This document shows, piece after piece, positions 46,476-57,035 of a stretch of DNA of 64,000 bases. The stretch comes from Aurantiochytrium sp. KH105. Its lineage: Eukaryota; Sar; Bigyra; Thraustochytrida; Thraustochytriidae. The DNA lies in the NCBI GenBank assembly GCA_003116975.1, contig BGKB01000111.1, forward strand, positions 124,001 to 188,000, written 5' to 3'. Below the pieces are notes generated by a model, which did no database searches, was not told where the DNA came from, and saw nothing but the letters and a program-made list of their open reading frames with translations. The stretch's first letter is position 1. The number at the start of each line of letters is the position of its first letter. Both the position numbers and the translations under genes were made by a program.

Positions 46476-47939
46476 TCAACCTTCAAAGGAATGAGAGTTG
46501 AATTCATAGGCAATGGCATTGCCGTCATCGCCAGCAACGAGCAAGCGATTTCCATGCGAGTCAATCGTGCGAATGGCCGCCTGATTAGCTCCAAGACCAT
46601 ATAGCAACTTCCCGGATCGGACCTCGTGAAACAGCAGCGTTCCGTTGCCAGACCCAGATAACACCAGGTCGCCAGCCACGTGAAGACTGTAGATAAAGTC
46701 CGTGTGCTGGCCCTCGGCCACCCAAAGAGGACGATCCAGCTTGCGAAGATCGCTTGCAACCACACGTTTGTCCGCACCGGCCGAGATGAGAATATCGCTT
46801 TCAAAGGACGTGCGAATCGCATTTACGGCTCCGCCTGCGTGCAAGCACGCCATCGAGTGGGAAGATTCATTATTGCCACGGCTCCGAGGATCGAGCAATC
46901 GTACAAAGCCAGCTTGGTCACCTGTCGCAAAGAACGCATTGTCCCATGTATGCAGACTCGTCACATGCCCAGAATGGCTGTCTTCCTGAAAGATAGCTGC
47001 CGGTGCCCGACCTTGTAGATCCCAGATAGTAGCTGTGCCATCTCGCGCGCCCGTGAGGACGAGGCCAGCCTTTGACAAGGTCATATCAAGAATTGGGGCC
47101 TTGTGCGCACGAACGCACGAGGCTTCTGTTTGCGAGCGCAAGGTCCATATCCGTAGCGTCTTGTCATATCCGCAACTGAGGGCATGTGTGCCTGTTGTCG
47201 TTACCAGTGCCCGCGAGATGGACCCACGGTGACCGAGAAGATCATCACAACGTGGACCTCGCCATAGACAGAGCTTGGCATCCATACCAGCGCTGAGAAT
47301 CGTTCCGTCGGGACAATATGACACATCCGTGACCCACTCTGCATGGCCCGCGGTTTTGCTGTACAAGTTTCGGATCATCTTACCTTTGACCAAGGAAAAG
47401 ATCTTGAGTCCGTGGTCCGTGCCGCCCACGACGCACTCTTGGCCATCGGGCGAAATGGCGGCGCAGAGAAGCGGTCGGTCCGAGACGTCCATTGCAACGC
47501 CCTCTGGCCGCACGGGTCCGCGTTTCCATCCATTTGTGTCTGTTGCGCACGTTCGGAAAGCACCGCCAGCTCCCACCGCGGGACCTTGAGATCGTGAGGC
47601 ACCCTTGGATTCCTCGTGGGACACGAGCATCTTCGACTCTGCCGCTTTACTGCCCGCCATTTCATCAGCAAATTCATAGAGTTCATGGCGCTGGTGCGAG
47701 CGCGCCGCGCCAAGGCCCTCTAGGTTTGTCTCGCGCACGAAGACGCCTTGGCCTGGCGCGCAACGAAAGTACCGCGTTCCCTCGCACGAACCATCGTTGC
47801 GGCCTCCTGGCGCCCCGCGCTGCAGTTCAACACCGTAGAAAATGCCGTCCTTGCCACTTAGACCTCCTACGTACGCGACCACGCCTCTTGCGCGCGTCGC
47901 GCGTACGCGCACCGCGTCGCCCAGCGCAAAGCCGCCCAT
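46476..47939 (-). CDS. CAP-Gly domain plus WD40 repeat protein
   Basis: The 487-residue protein joins two domains rarely seen together. Residues 5-75 form a CAP-Gly microtubule-end-binding domain: GVVAYVGGLSGKDGIFYGVELQRG, then GGRNDGSCEGTRYFRCAPGQGVFVR, where the usual GKNDG is GRNDG. From about residue 150 to the end there are about seven WD40 repeats with GH...WD-type ends (GHAEWVTDVSYCPDG..LCLW, GHRGSISRALV..LRIW, AHKAPILDMTLS..ATIWDL, GHVTSLHTWDN and others), enough for one propeller. A microtubule-linked scaffold is inferred. The ATG at 47939 lies just downstream of an AAGCAAGC-rich leader. Confidence 0.82.
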   Translation of the reverse strand: MGGFALGDAVRVRATRARGVVAYVGGLSGKDGIFYGVELQRGAPGGRNDGSCEGTRYFRCAPGQGVFVRETNLEGLGAARSHQRHELYEFADEMAGSKAAESKMLVSHEESKGASRSQGPAVGAGGAFRTCATDTNGWKRGPVRPEGVAMDVSDRPLLCAAISPDGQECVVGGTDHGLKIFSLVKGKMIRNLYSKTAGHAEWVTDVSYCPDGTILSAGMDAKLCLWRGPRCDDLLGHRGSISRALVTTTGTHALSCGYDKTLRIWTLRSQTEASCVRAHKAPILDMTLSKAGLVLTGARDGTATIWDLQGRAPAAIFQEDSHSGHVTSLHTWDNAFFATGDQAGFVRLLDPRSRGNNESSHSMACLHAGGAVNAIRTSFESDILISAGADKRVVASDLRKLDRPLWVAEGQHTDFIYSLHVAGDLVLSGSGNGTLLFHEVRSGKLLYGLGANQAAIRTIDSHGNRLLVAGDDGNAIAYEFNSHSFEG

Positions 47940-48535
47940 CTCCACAAAGACTTTTGTCCTTGCTTGCTTGCTTTTGCTTGCTTGCTTGCTTGCTTGCTCT
48001 CAACCGTTGAGCGAGACACTTGTCCAAAAAGAAAACAAGTGGTGTCAAAGGATAATTGTAGATCTCGTGCGCAGACAGCAGGTTGCCATGGCAAGCCAGC
48101 CAACCCTGGCATGCAGTAGTCAGTTACGTCTAGTCAACCAACCAAGCATCAACATCAGCATCAGCATCAGCAGCAGCATCGCTTTTGACATTATCCTCTT
48201 CACCACCCTTTCCTTCACTCGCAGTCAATCGTAAGTAGCGACTTCGAACCATCTAGCAAAAAGCCCATCTTTCGGCGTGTAGTATACAGGGTTCTGCCCT
48301 TTCATTGCTCGCCCATCACCACCCCTCGTCTGGCCCATTGTTCGCAGAATAGTTCCTGCGTTTGACTGTGAGAGATGCCTTACATAACGTTTTGGGTGAG
48401 TGAGTGTTGTTGCTCAGATCAAGTTGGGTCAAAACCGCTCGGGGCAAAGCGAGATCGCTCGGTCGCTTGCTCGGTCGCTCGGCCGGCGCGACGCAGCGAT
48501 ACGCGACGCGAGGAGACACACGCAGGGCGGGCGCG
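47940..48535. other. Divergent promoter region between the CAP-Gly/WD40 and APC4 genes
   Basis: It holds the (CTTG)n array at 47958-47998, 20-60 bases before the minus-strand start, a CATCAGCATCAG patch near 48150, and a CGGTCGCTTGCTCGGTCGCTCGG patch before the APC4 start. I see no gene. Confidence 0.6.
47958..47998. repeat. CTTG/CAAG array in the leader of the CAP-Gly/WD40 gene
   Basis: About nine GCTT units with one interruption. In the sense of the gene it reads (AAGC)n and lies about 20-60 bases upstream of the ATG, so it is probably transcribed. Confidence 0.85.
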
Positions 48536-50707
48536 ATGGCGAGCTTCGACCTGCTGCAGGATCGTAGCGTCCCGCTAACCAAGGCACCCGGAGGAAATAA
48601 CAACAATAGTAGTGCGCAAACGGACTACGCCCTGGGCCATGAGGGCGACGAGTCCGTGGCGCTAGCTCTGCGGCAGGCCTCATGCTGCCCGGTCATGGAC
48701 CTTGTGGCGCTCGCGAACGGACACCAAATGGTCGTTCAACGCAGCATCAAGTGGGAGCGTGTCTTTCTCGCAGCCTGTGGCGTAAGCTGCCTTGCCTGGA
48801 GACCCGATGGCAAGGCCCTTGGCGTTGGTCAAGAGGATGGCGCTGTTGCGCTCTTTGATGTCGAAAACGGAGAAGAGTACTCGCTCGCGCAGAATGCGCG
48901 CCCGCACAAAAAGCCCATCGTCGCCATGACATGGGCAGCCCAAGAGAGTCGCAGCAACGGCCCAGACGCAGTCCCCAAGCACGATTTTCAAGATCGCGCG
49001 GCCCTACTTCCCGAGGTCGACATGGGCCAGCTTCTCGGCTTCAAATCATACGCTTCCGCGCTCATGGACATGCCCCTCTTTGGCGTTGAAAACAAGTCTC
49101 GCGAGACGCTCGAGGTCCTTGTCAGCGGGGACACCAGCGGCGTTGTCACCCTTGGCGCCTTTGGCTACTTTCCAGTTGGCTGCATCGACCTGGCGGGCGC
49201 CTTTCGGCAGCCCGCCAATGGCAACGCGGACTCTACTCCGAGTGTGCGTCTCGTCAAGCTCTCGCGAGACATGCAAACACTGCTCACGGTGCTCCAGCGT
49301 GGAGAGGAACTTCGCGTGGTCACGGTGGACACCTCGCTTCTGGCCGAGCGATCCGACGAGCTCCGGCATGTTGCTGCACAGTACGGCCACATTGGCGAGC
49401 TCATTGCCTTTGCCGAAAAGGCCCTGCAGGAAATGAGCAAGGCGTGGGCCAGCGCCACGACGGCGCTTCGCAACCACCTCGAGCCGCTGCAGCAGCAGCT
49501 CGACAACTTTCAACGGCCCAATACTGCGGAGCAAGAGCTCTTTATGATGCTTACATGCGGCGTGACGAGCTTGCCGCTGCAACACTACATTGATCATATT
49601 CAAGAACACAGCCTCATGCGCCTGGCCAAGGCGCTCGACACGGCATGTGCCACAATGGAGGACACCTGCACGCGCAAGCTAGCGCGGGCCGCAGAAGCGC
49701 TCGTCTTTCGACTCGAGGATCTGCACGGTCTCGCGCGCTGGGAAGAACGATTCGCGATCATCGGACTCCGCAAGCAGACCACGCAGCAACTTCTCAGCGC
49801 CTCGCAGCAGCTTCTTCTCAAGTCTCAAGAGGTACTTGCACTCACGCGTGACGCGCGCGCAAACTTTGCCGCCTACTCGGTCTGGCTGCAGACCGTGTGG
49901 TTCAAAACGAATCAGCATCGTCGCTCCAACGTCAAACATATTGCGCACGTTGATATTGACCGCCTTGTGCGCTTGCTCAGCCGCCAGCTTCTCCACCCTC
50001 ATGTCTCGGAGCACTTTGATACCGCCAAGCTGTCCTCTGCGGACAGTTCCCCTATTTACAGCACTGCCTCGTTGCATTCAATCACGAACGACTCTTTGCG
50101 CGCCGTGCTCGGTGGCTTGCAAAAGACCTGGGACGCTGCTTTCCACATGACTTCAGATGCTGTCAGTGGATCCTTTCGCCCCACGGACAACAAAATCTTG
50201 CCACGTGCACACCCGCGGCGCGTGGACGTCGGATTTGCAGAGGATGGATCCTGGCTCGCGGCTTTAGCGGCCGACGGGGCGCAAGACCGCATTGCTCTCA
50301 TCTCCAAGGACGGCGCCTCGCGAGACATTACACTCCCTACGGTCAAGATGATACATGATTTGCGATTCTACCGCCCCGATAACCTTCTCATCACCTATGA
50401 GGACAAGGAGGGACGCCGTGCGCTCGCGCAGGTGTCCCTTTCGTCTGTAGATCCATCTTCAGAAGATGGGCCAGAACTACGCTCGAGACTACTTCAACCT
50501 GCCAATCGTCGGACCACAGGTCTCATTTGCCAGGCTTCAAGAGGCGTCGCCCTCGTCTTTGTTGACAATGGCCGCCTGCAACTCTTTGACATTGACAACG
50601 ATGAGGGCGACGATAACGACGATGACGACGACGACGAAGAAGAAGAAGAAGAAGAAGAAGAAGAAGAAGAGAATGACGAGGATGGAGTCCTTGCCAGGGA
50701 TGCTTGA
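48536..50707 (+). CDS. APC4: Anaphase-promoting complex subunit 4 (APC4)
   Basis: APC4 is a scaffold of the anaphase-promoting complex, the ubiquitin ligase that drives mitotic exit. The 723-residue protein shows the typical N-terminal propeller start (KWERVFLAACGVSCLAWRPDGKALGVGQEDGAVALFDVENG, about residues 62-105), a long helical central APC4 domain (about 280-510), and a second beta-rich part. The C-terminus is an acidic run encoded by GAC, GAT and a (GAA)n repeat (50634-50670). The start is the ATG at 48536 in GCGATGG; the frame is open upstream but only with basic leader-like sequence. Confidence 0.82.
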   Translation: MASFDLLQDRSVPLTKAPGGNNNNSSAQTDYALGHEGDESVALALRQASCCPVMDLVALANGHQMVVQRSIKWERVFLAACGVSCLAWRPDGKALGVGQEDGAVALFDVENGEEYSLAQNARPHKKPIVAMTWAAQESRSNGPDAVPKHDFQDRAALLPEVDMGQLLGFKSYASALMDMPLFGVENKSRETLEVLVSGDTSGVVTLGAFGYFPVGCIDLAGAFRQPANGNADSTPSVRLVKLSRDMQTLLTVLQRGEELRVVTVDTSLLAERSDELRHVAAQYGHIGELIAFAEKALQEMSKAWASATTALRNHLEPLQQQLDNFQRPNTAEQELFMMLTCGVTSLPLQHYIDHIQEHSLMRLAKALDTACATMEDTCTRKLARAAEALVFRLEDLHGLARWEERFAIIGLRKQTTQQLLSASQQLLLKSQEVLALTRDARANFAAYSVWLQTVWFKTNQHRRSNVKHIAHVDIDRLVRLLSRQLLHPHVSEHFDTAKLSSADSSPIYSTASLHSITNDSLRAVLGGLQKTWDAAFHMTSDAVSGSFRPTDNKILPRAHPRRVDVGFAEDGSWLAALAADGAQDRIALISKDGASRDITLPTVKMIHDLRFYRPDNLLITYEDKEGRRALAQVSLSSVDPSSEDGPELRSRLLQPANRRTTGLICQASRGVALVFVDNGRLQLFDIDNDEGDDNDDDDDDEEEEEEEEEEEENDEDGVLARDA

Positions 50708-51650
50708 TCCGCCGGGCAAAATGATCATGTCACCATATTTTCAGCACGACCTAACTATCGTTGCCATCTTTGATGATTCTCGATGTTCTACGCACTACTA
50801 CCACCTCAGTCCCTATGTGCAAGTTTGCGTCTCTGACACCTGACACCCTGCACCTCCTCGTCGATGAGCCAGCTAGCTGTAGCTGGCCGCCGCATCCCTT
50901 GTTGCCTTGCACGCAGCCGGTTGCAGGTGTTGCTCGAATCGCTCGCTCGCCAAAGTCACTGACTAGCCAGCTGCCCCGCGTCAGTTCAGCCGCTCTTCAC
51001 GTGCTGCTGCAGCTAGCTGCTCCTCTTTTTGAGGCAGGCCGGTTTCTCTGCTGTCTCTTGCACAAGGCTCGGCGAGGCACAGGCATAAAGTAGAAAGCAC
51101 ATGCACAAGCACAAGCTCGGGTCGCGCTTGCCCGCGTGCCTGCGTGCGTGCATAGAAGTTGACCGTGCACAGCGAGCGAGAGCGAGCGACGGGAGGAGCA
51201 CTGCTCCTCACCGTGGCCGCGGCGAACTTGGAGAAGCAAGCTCGCGAGCAAGCAAGCGAGCAGCCGGGGCGAGCAAGACCCGAAGCAAACACGGAACTAA
51301 CCGGTCACGGAGCTCAGCAGGCAGGCTGGCTGTCAGTGCCGGCGCGAGCGTTTTGCGCAGGGCCGACGCGACTGCGCAGACCGACGCGACTGCGCCGAGG
51401 GAGCGGCAAGCAGGCAGACAGGCAGACAGGCAGACAGCCTGAGGCTGGTAGACGCCAAAGAGGCAGAGGCTGGGGCAGGCAGCGAGGCTGAGGTGGTCGC
51501 CGCGCTGCGTGGGGATCTCGGGAAGACTGCTCTACTACATCGGTCAGAGGCCGCGAAGACTGACTCTTCTTCCTCGGCCAACGCCGCGGCGCTCGCGCTT
51601 CGGCGGTCTGACGCTGTAAGGCACCACCCTGACCTTGCAGGCCAGGCACC
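50708..51650. other. Intergenic region
   Basis: This is the 3' flank of APC4 and the leader of the next gene. GGCAGACAGGCAGACAGGCAG repeats lie near 51405-51440 and GCGACTGCGC repeats near 51365-51395. I see no gene. Confidence 0.55.
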
Positions 51651-53585
51651 ATGGCGCTCTTTGACATTGCCAGCATGGGCAAGGATATGGTGAACGCGGC
51701 GCGCAAAAAGAGCAGCCGCGAAAAGGGTCTCGAAAGCGGGGACCACGACGACGCAGAGCAGGCCAAGCACGCCCGCGAACAACAAGCAGCGCTCGATGAG
51801 CTCACTGATGCAGAAAATGCCTTCATGTCCGCGGCAGACGCCGACACCGACACGGATGGCGGCGTTGAAGATGCCGAGACCGGTGACGAGGACAATGCCA
51901 ACGATGACGATGAAGACGATGACGTGAAAAGTACACAATCTGGGCGATCTAGTCGGTCTCTCGGGAAAACTCTTATCCGCAAAATGTACTCGTCCAGGAA
52001 AAAATCCTTTCGCGAGCGCAAGAACTCAAGTGAGTCCGTGCGCTCCGCAAAATCTGCGCCGCGCAAGACCAAGACCGCCGCCACCTTTGAGCCCATCTCC
52101 ATGGAACTTTCCAACTCGTTGGCGCTTAGCGCTCAAAGCGCCGGGTACGGCCCGGCCTTTCGTTTGCTCAAGACGATGAATCGCATTGATCGCGAAACGA
52201 TCATGGACATGCTTCTCATCCGCCGCACGGGCGTCTCCTTTAACGACGAAACGGACGCTCATGACATCATCTTCAAGAAACTCTTTGGCATTCGCTCCAG
52301 GACGAATACGGCGCTTCGGGCGGTACGCGTGCTCAGCCAGTCCACGTGGATCCACACCTTGCTCAAGGTTGCAACAGCGCTCAACCTGTCTGCCAAAATG
52401 ATCTTGTCCAGCGGCGACTGGCGAATCCCCACGCGTTTAACCACGGGCATTTCGAATCGCGCTGCCAAGCGGGCCGCCGATGCCGATTTTCTCGCCGGAG
52501 AGTCTCCCGTGCTCGACAAGGCCGAACAGAAATTCTACTCCAAGTTGCAGCGCAACATCGAGGCTCGTCTCGGCGCCAACGCTGTCATGCTCATCCGTGC
52601 CATTGTTTACGAGCAAGCAGGGCCTGAGCTTCGAGGAGTTGTCTTTGGCGAAGACGTTTCCAAGTCAGAGGCCGTCGAGCCCATCGATGAGCTCGACGCA
52701 CTACAGCAGCCTGAACGCCGCAAGGACACCATGGATACAGACGATACGATTGGCTCCACCAGCGAGGCTGTCGCGGTTGGGGACCACATCGATTTTCACC
52801 TGCACCAGGACCAGGACCAAGTCCGTACTGATGATGACGATGACGATGATCACCACGGCGAAAACGAGGACGACGATGAGCCCTTGGCTCCTGCGATATC
52901 CATGAACTTGAGCGAGACCGCACATGCAAAGGGAGCGAGCCACGCCGCAGGGCTCGAACTCGATGAGCTTGCCATGGCCGACAAGGAGGATGCTGATGCA
53001 GACGATGCGCAGTCCACCGGCACAAGCAACGCAAGCAAGACTGCGCCGGAGCCTGCGCGGGGGGAAAAGAAAATGGTGGCCAAGAAAAGGAGCAAGCTGT
53101 CTTTGCTCAGCCCCAAGCGCCGCGCAAAAAGTAAGCGAGATTTCAAGGCAGAGCTCGAAGCGGGCACCGTGGGTGCCGCAGAAGAAGACGAGGAGCTCTT
53201 TCAACTCAAGGAGAGCTTCCAAATTCCGTCCATTATTACAAATATCGAAAAGGTCAAACCGGGCTTCGGGAAATACGTTTTGCTCCTTCTCGAAGTCTTT
53301 GCGCTCCGGGCCAAGGTGCGCGACGAGGACTTTGTTTATGCTGACAAAAAGGACATGATCAAGAAAATGGCAGTCGTCGGTGCCAAGGACGGAATCATCG
53401 GTCTCAGTCTCGGCATTCCACTCGCGACCTTTGTGAACCCTTTTCTCGGGTTTCCGCTCATGACCATGTCCTTCATCAATCTTTCCATGGGCAGTACCGA
53501 GTTCAATATCATCGAGCCCGTCTGTATGATTCAGCTACACCAGCTCTTTCTCGCTGCGAACGGCACCTCCATCTATGATTTGTAA
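51651..53585 (+). CDS. Acidic protein of unknown function
   Basis: I recognise no family. The 644-residue protein starts MALFDIASMGKDM in a good GCACCATGG context. Residues 20-140 are charged (acidic run at 60-95, then basic Ser/Arg/Lys). Residues 145-330 look folded and helical (for example LLKTMNRIDRETIMDMLLIRRTG). 340-500 is again acidic and low in complexity. The last 130 residues form a second folded part with SFQIPSIITNIEKVKPGFGKYVLLLLEVFALRAKV and a hydrophobic end (GIIGLSLGIPLATFVNPFLGFPLMTMSFINLSMG) that may insert in or lie on a membrane. It is an intact single exon. Confidence 0.75.
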   Translation: MALFDIASMGKDMVNAARKKSSREKGLESGDHDDAEQAKHAREQQAALDELTDAENAFMSAADADTDTDGGVEDAETGDEDNANDDDEDDDVKSTQSGRSSRSLGKTLIRKMYSSRKKSFRERKNSSESVRSAKSAPRKTKTAATFEPISMELSNSLALSAQSAGYGPAFRLLKTMNRIDRETIMDMLLIRRTGVSFNDETDAHDIIFKKLFGIRSRTNTALRAVRVLSQSTWIHTLLKVATALNLSAKMILSSGDWRIPTRLTTGISNRAAKRAADADFLAGESPVLDKAEQKFYSKLQRNIEARLGANAVMLIRAIVYEQAGPELRGVVFGEDVSKSEAVEPIDELDALQQPERRKDTMDTDDTIGSTSEAVAVGDHIDFHLHQDQDQVRTDDDDDDDHHGENEDDDEPLAPAISMNLSETAHAKGASHAAGLELDELAMADKEDADADDAQSTGTSNASKTAPEPARGEKKMVAKKRSKLSLLSPKRRAKSKRDFKAELEAGTVGAAEEDEELFQLKESFQIPSIITNIEKVKPGFGKYVLLLLEVFALRAKVRDEDFVYADKKDMIKKMAVVGAKDGIIGLSLGIPLATFVNPFLGFPLMTMSFINLSMGSTEFNIIEPVCMIQLHQLFLAANGTSIYDL

Positions 53586-54109
53586 ATGGAAATGAAACAA
53601 TGCCAATCGCAGTCACGGCCAATCTCGATCTCGATCTTGATCTCATGTCTTTGGCAGTCCATCTAAGTGCGTGCGCCCTGTGACTCAAGCAAACAAGCAA
53701 AAATTTCAAGCGACATGTATAGGTAAATGAATGCTTACTTGGTTGTGTATTGTCTTTCAATTTTACAACGCTTGAGGAAAGCGAGCAAAAGAGCGAGTTT
53801 GCCACAGTCGTGCCATTCAATGATGTTCTTGCAACCAAAGAGCTTGTAAATCGAGAAACAGAGGAGAAAAGAGATCGGCACGCCAGCTCGATTTGTACCT
53901 GGCTTTCGGAGATCATTTCAGGTGATTGTCAGAACAATACAAATATCGATTTCTTCTCTGCCAAACCAATCAGAAACAGAGCTCTCGTTTGGCGCTGTCA
54001 AGCCCGACTTCGACGCCAAGTCGCCAACCGCGACCCTCTGCAGGGCAGCTTAACTTGGTTACATTTTGTGGTCACGGTGTCACCTGGAGTCGAAACACCT
54101 GGAGATTTA
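53586..54109. other. Intergenic region between convergent genes
   Basis: A TCTCGATCTCGATCTTGATCTC patch lies at about 53622-53645. I see no gene. Confidence 0.6.
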
Positions 54110-54445
54110 CTAGTAGTCACCGTTACGTTTCCTTGGACCAACCTGCGCCGTATCCATACTCAAGTCTTGCGCAATTTCTTGCTGCCGAAGATAATAGTAG
54201 TAACCTCCGCCAATGATCCAGACGAGCGCGACGAGCGCCCACGAACCGCGGCGTTTCGGATCCGCCAAGAGCTCGGGATTGGTTACCCTGAACAGCAGGG
54301 TTTCGGTCGGCACGGGGACAGGTTTTCTCTCTTGCGTCTGATGCAGCTGCTGCTGCTGACTCAAGTAAGAGCCACCGTGCAAGCGTCTGCGGCCAGCGCC
54401 GCCAAGCGCTCTCGCGCCTCGCGTCGTGGCTATTCGCAGGAGCAT
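54110..54445 (-). CDS. Small mitochondrial-looking membrane protein
   Basis: The 111-residue protein starts MLLRIATTRGARALGGAGRRRLHGG, an Arg-rich, acid-free N-terminus typical of a mitochondrial presequence. A Gln run follows, then PKRRGSWALVALVWIIGGGYYYYL, one membrane helix at about residues 68-87, and a short polar tail. This layout fits a small inner-membrane protein of a respiratory complex or an assembly factor; I cannot name it. Codon use fits the neighbours. Confidence 0.55.
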   Translation of the reverse strand: MLLRIATTRGARALGGAGRRRLHGGSYLSQQQQLHQTQERKPVPVPTETLLFRVTNPELLADPKRRGSWALVALVWIIGGGYYYYLRQQEIAQDLSMDTAQVGPRKRNGDY

Positions 54446-55733
54446 CCTGCCTGCTACTTTTTTCTTTCTCCGCTCCTCGTTCTATATATTAGGCGTACGC
54501 AGAGTGGACCACTCCCAGGGCCGCAATCCTAGGAGCTCGTGAGAGACACGGGACGGCTTTTCGGATCACGCTGCCGGCGCGCGGCGCCAAAGCTCCGTGC
54601 AGTCGTGGCCGCTTCTGACAAAGAGTACGCATGGCAGTAGTATATGCCTAGTAGTACTATCTACTGGTGGTCGTAGGAAGGGGTCCGCGCAGTGTCCTCG
54701 ACATAGAAGACAGGGTGTGCACGGATGGCAAACAAGCACGGGACGCGGCGCGTGCACGGGCCTGTGCGAGATCGAGTCCCTCGCTCGTTCGACGCGCGCT
54801 CGCGCACCGCGGAGCTGTCTGCGCCTCTTCGCTAGTGCAGCCTCCGCGAAATGACCACCCTTGGCCGCGCACCACCTCGGGACACGCGTGCGAGTTGGGT
54901 AGAAAACACGGCGGGCGGGCGGGCGGAGGGCGGGAGCGTCTTTCCTCTTTGCTCTTGGCCATGATGTGATTGATGCCCGGACACAATGTTGTCTCGGGCC
55001 GGCAGCGATCTCCCGGAGAGACGCTCTTCAGCACCTGGAGGAGGTCCGCCCCTGTGCAAGTGGTACTACAGCCTCGATGCTGGCAGCGTAGAGTCGCTAC
55101 CTTCGCGCCCTGCGGATGTCAATGCGCAGCCAGGGCAGCTCGAGAGTTCGGGAGCCCGCGCGGGCAAGACCCGCGTACCGCCATTTGACTAATAAATAAA
55201 TACCCGTCGATCATCGCACACTTCGCCCAAGACACATCCCTCTTTCGGCAACACGATCAACGACGCGCGCGATGCCATTGGGTGAGAGAGGGAGGGAGGG
55301 AGGGAGGGAGGGAAAGGAGGGGCGGAGAGAGATAGGATACCTTCCGCACCGGCAGGCGGGTGGTGGCGGTGACTCGAGTCAGGGTCTCATTCTTCATCAT
55401 TGCGAATGACTGACGGCGACAACACGCACGCGATGACGAGAGCAAGGGACAAGAAAAGGCCAAGGCCACCGGTCCCGTGCAGTGCACTTGCATGTGAGAC
55501 GTTGCTTGTCTGCTCACACATCACACAGTCAGTAGCATGCGCCAGCCTAAAAACGGGCCTCCACCAAAACTAAGCAGGGCCGCCCGCCTCCCCGAGCTAG
55601 GCACAAGCAAGCAAACCCGCAACTCACCGCGTCTGGGCCACGACCAGAAAGCAGCAGCGCACACCCCAACAAGAAAGCCAATCACAAGCACCAGCACCAG
55701 CACAAGCACGAGCACGAGCTCGAGCCCATAGAC
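54446..55733. other. Intergenic region; possible small ORF
   Basis: The left end is the promoter side of the small mitochondrial-like gene, with TATATATT at 54482. An ATG at 54986 opens a 68-residue frame (CKWYYSLDAGSVESLP in the middle) that I cannot support further. GGGAGGGAGGGAGGGA lies at 55290-55315. CCAGCACCAGCACAAGCACGAGCACGAG just before the calponin-like start is a leader repeat. Confidence 0.45.
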
Positions 55734-56549
55734 ATGGCCGAATTCCGTAGCCAGGCCAAGTTCGGCCTCGACAAGGAGCTCGCGGACCACGAGGCTTCGA
55801 AGCGCGACCCCGAGCTCGAGGCCAAGGTTCGCGACTATGTCGAGCAACTGTCGGGCAAGTCCTTTGAAAGTGACGACATGCTCGAGTCTCTCAAGGATGG
55901 CGTGCTCTTGTGCCTGATGATCAACCACGTCAAGCCTGGCGCTGTGCGCAAGATCAACGAGAGCAAAATGCCCTTCAAGATGATGGAGAACATTTCCAAC
56001 TTTTTGCGCGCATGCCGCTCGGAGCTCAGCATGACCGAGGCAGATCTCTTCACCGTTCCCGACCTCTACGACCGCGTCTCCATTGTCAACGTCACCAGCG
56101 GCATCGTCGCGTTTAGTCGAGCTGCCGACCGCAATGGCTTCAAGGGCCCGAGCATCGCCCCCAAGGAGGCGCGCAAGGGCCTTGTCAAACGTTGGAGTCT
56201 TTCCAAGGCCCGCTTCTCTGGCGTCTCGAGGCTGAACATGGGCTCGGCGGGCATCATGGACCGCTCGGCCCTCGACACCTCCAGGAACATCACCTTTGGC
56301 GCTGAAAAGTCCGGACCCTCGGCCAACCCGGCCGAGGGCTCGCGCATGAACAACGGCTCGCGAGGTATCATGCAGCGCATGAGTCTCGATCGATCGCGCA
56401 ACCTCACCTTTGGCGCTGATGCATCAGGTCCATCTGCCGACCCCAACGCCACCGGTCGTCTCGCCATGGGATCGCGGGGCGTCATGGAGCGCTCCGCAAT
56501 CAATCGTCCCATGGACGCCACTTTCGGTGCAGATGCTGGCCGCAAGTAA
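55734..56549 (+). CDS. Calponin/transgelin-like actin-binding protein
   Basis: The 271-residue protein has a calponin-homology domain at about residues 25-135 (KVRDYVEQLSGKSF, LKDGVLLCLMINHVKPGAV, FKMMENISNFLRACR, DLYDRVSIVNVTSGIVAFSR) and then three calponin-family-like repeats of about 35 residues, each with [LM]-x-x-GS-x-G[IV]M-x-R and ending TFGA. Such proteins bundle or stabilise actin filaments. A basic linker (about 140-165) separates the parts. The start MAEFRSQAKFGLDKELA is typical for transgelins. Confidence 0.88.
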   Translation: MAEFRSQAKFGLDKELADHEASKRDPELEAKVRDYVEQLSGKSFESDDMLESLKDGVLLCLMINHVKPGAVRKINESKMPFKMMENISNFLRACRSELSMTEADLFTVPDLYDRVSIVNVTSGIVAFSRAADRNGFKGPSIAPKEARKGLVKRWSLSKARFSGVSRLNMGSAGIMDRSALDTSRNITFGAEKSGPSANPAEGSRMNNGSRGIMQRMSLDRSRNLTFGADASGPSADPNATGRLAMGSRGVMERSAINRPMDATFGADAGRK

Positions 56550-57035
56550 CCAGTTCTAGCGTCGCTATGAGACCAACTTGACCATAAATCGCTTCTGCGT
56601 ACTACTACTACAACTACTACTACCACACAAATTTATCCCAGCTTTCGTACCACTATTTATCTTGGCATAACGAACAGCACTGACTGTGAGCACAGCGAAA
56701 GCCCTCTTTGAAAATCACGAAGTTGCATCCAAACACAACTCCAATGTGACCACTTGTAAGAAAAAATAATTAGAATAAAGTACGTGCTACAGAGAGCCTG
56801 CCGACGCGCGCAAAGAAAACACTATCGGCGTGCGTCGATCTCTTCGCCCCGTCCTTTGTCCTCTCCCTCGTCTCAAACCTATCCTGAGGATGGTGGTCGA
56901 AGATGCATCGTGAAATCCAGCCATGTCTATTCATCATTCTACAATCATGTTCTTCCGCAATGATTATTTTATAATAGACAGACACAAACCTACTTGGATG
57001 AAATCCCCCATCAAATAGAATCGACTCGGTCCCCA
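56550..57035. other. Intergenic region between convergent genes
   Basis: 3' flanks of the calponin-like and the HMG-box genes. ACTACTACTACAACTACTACTACCAC lies near 56600-56625 and AGAATAAAG at 56770. I see no gene. Confidence 0.6.
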
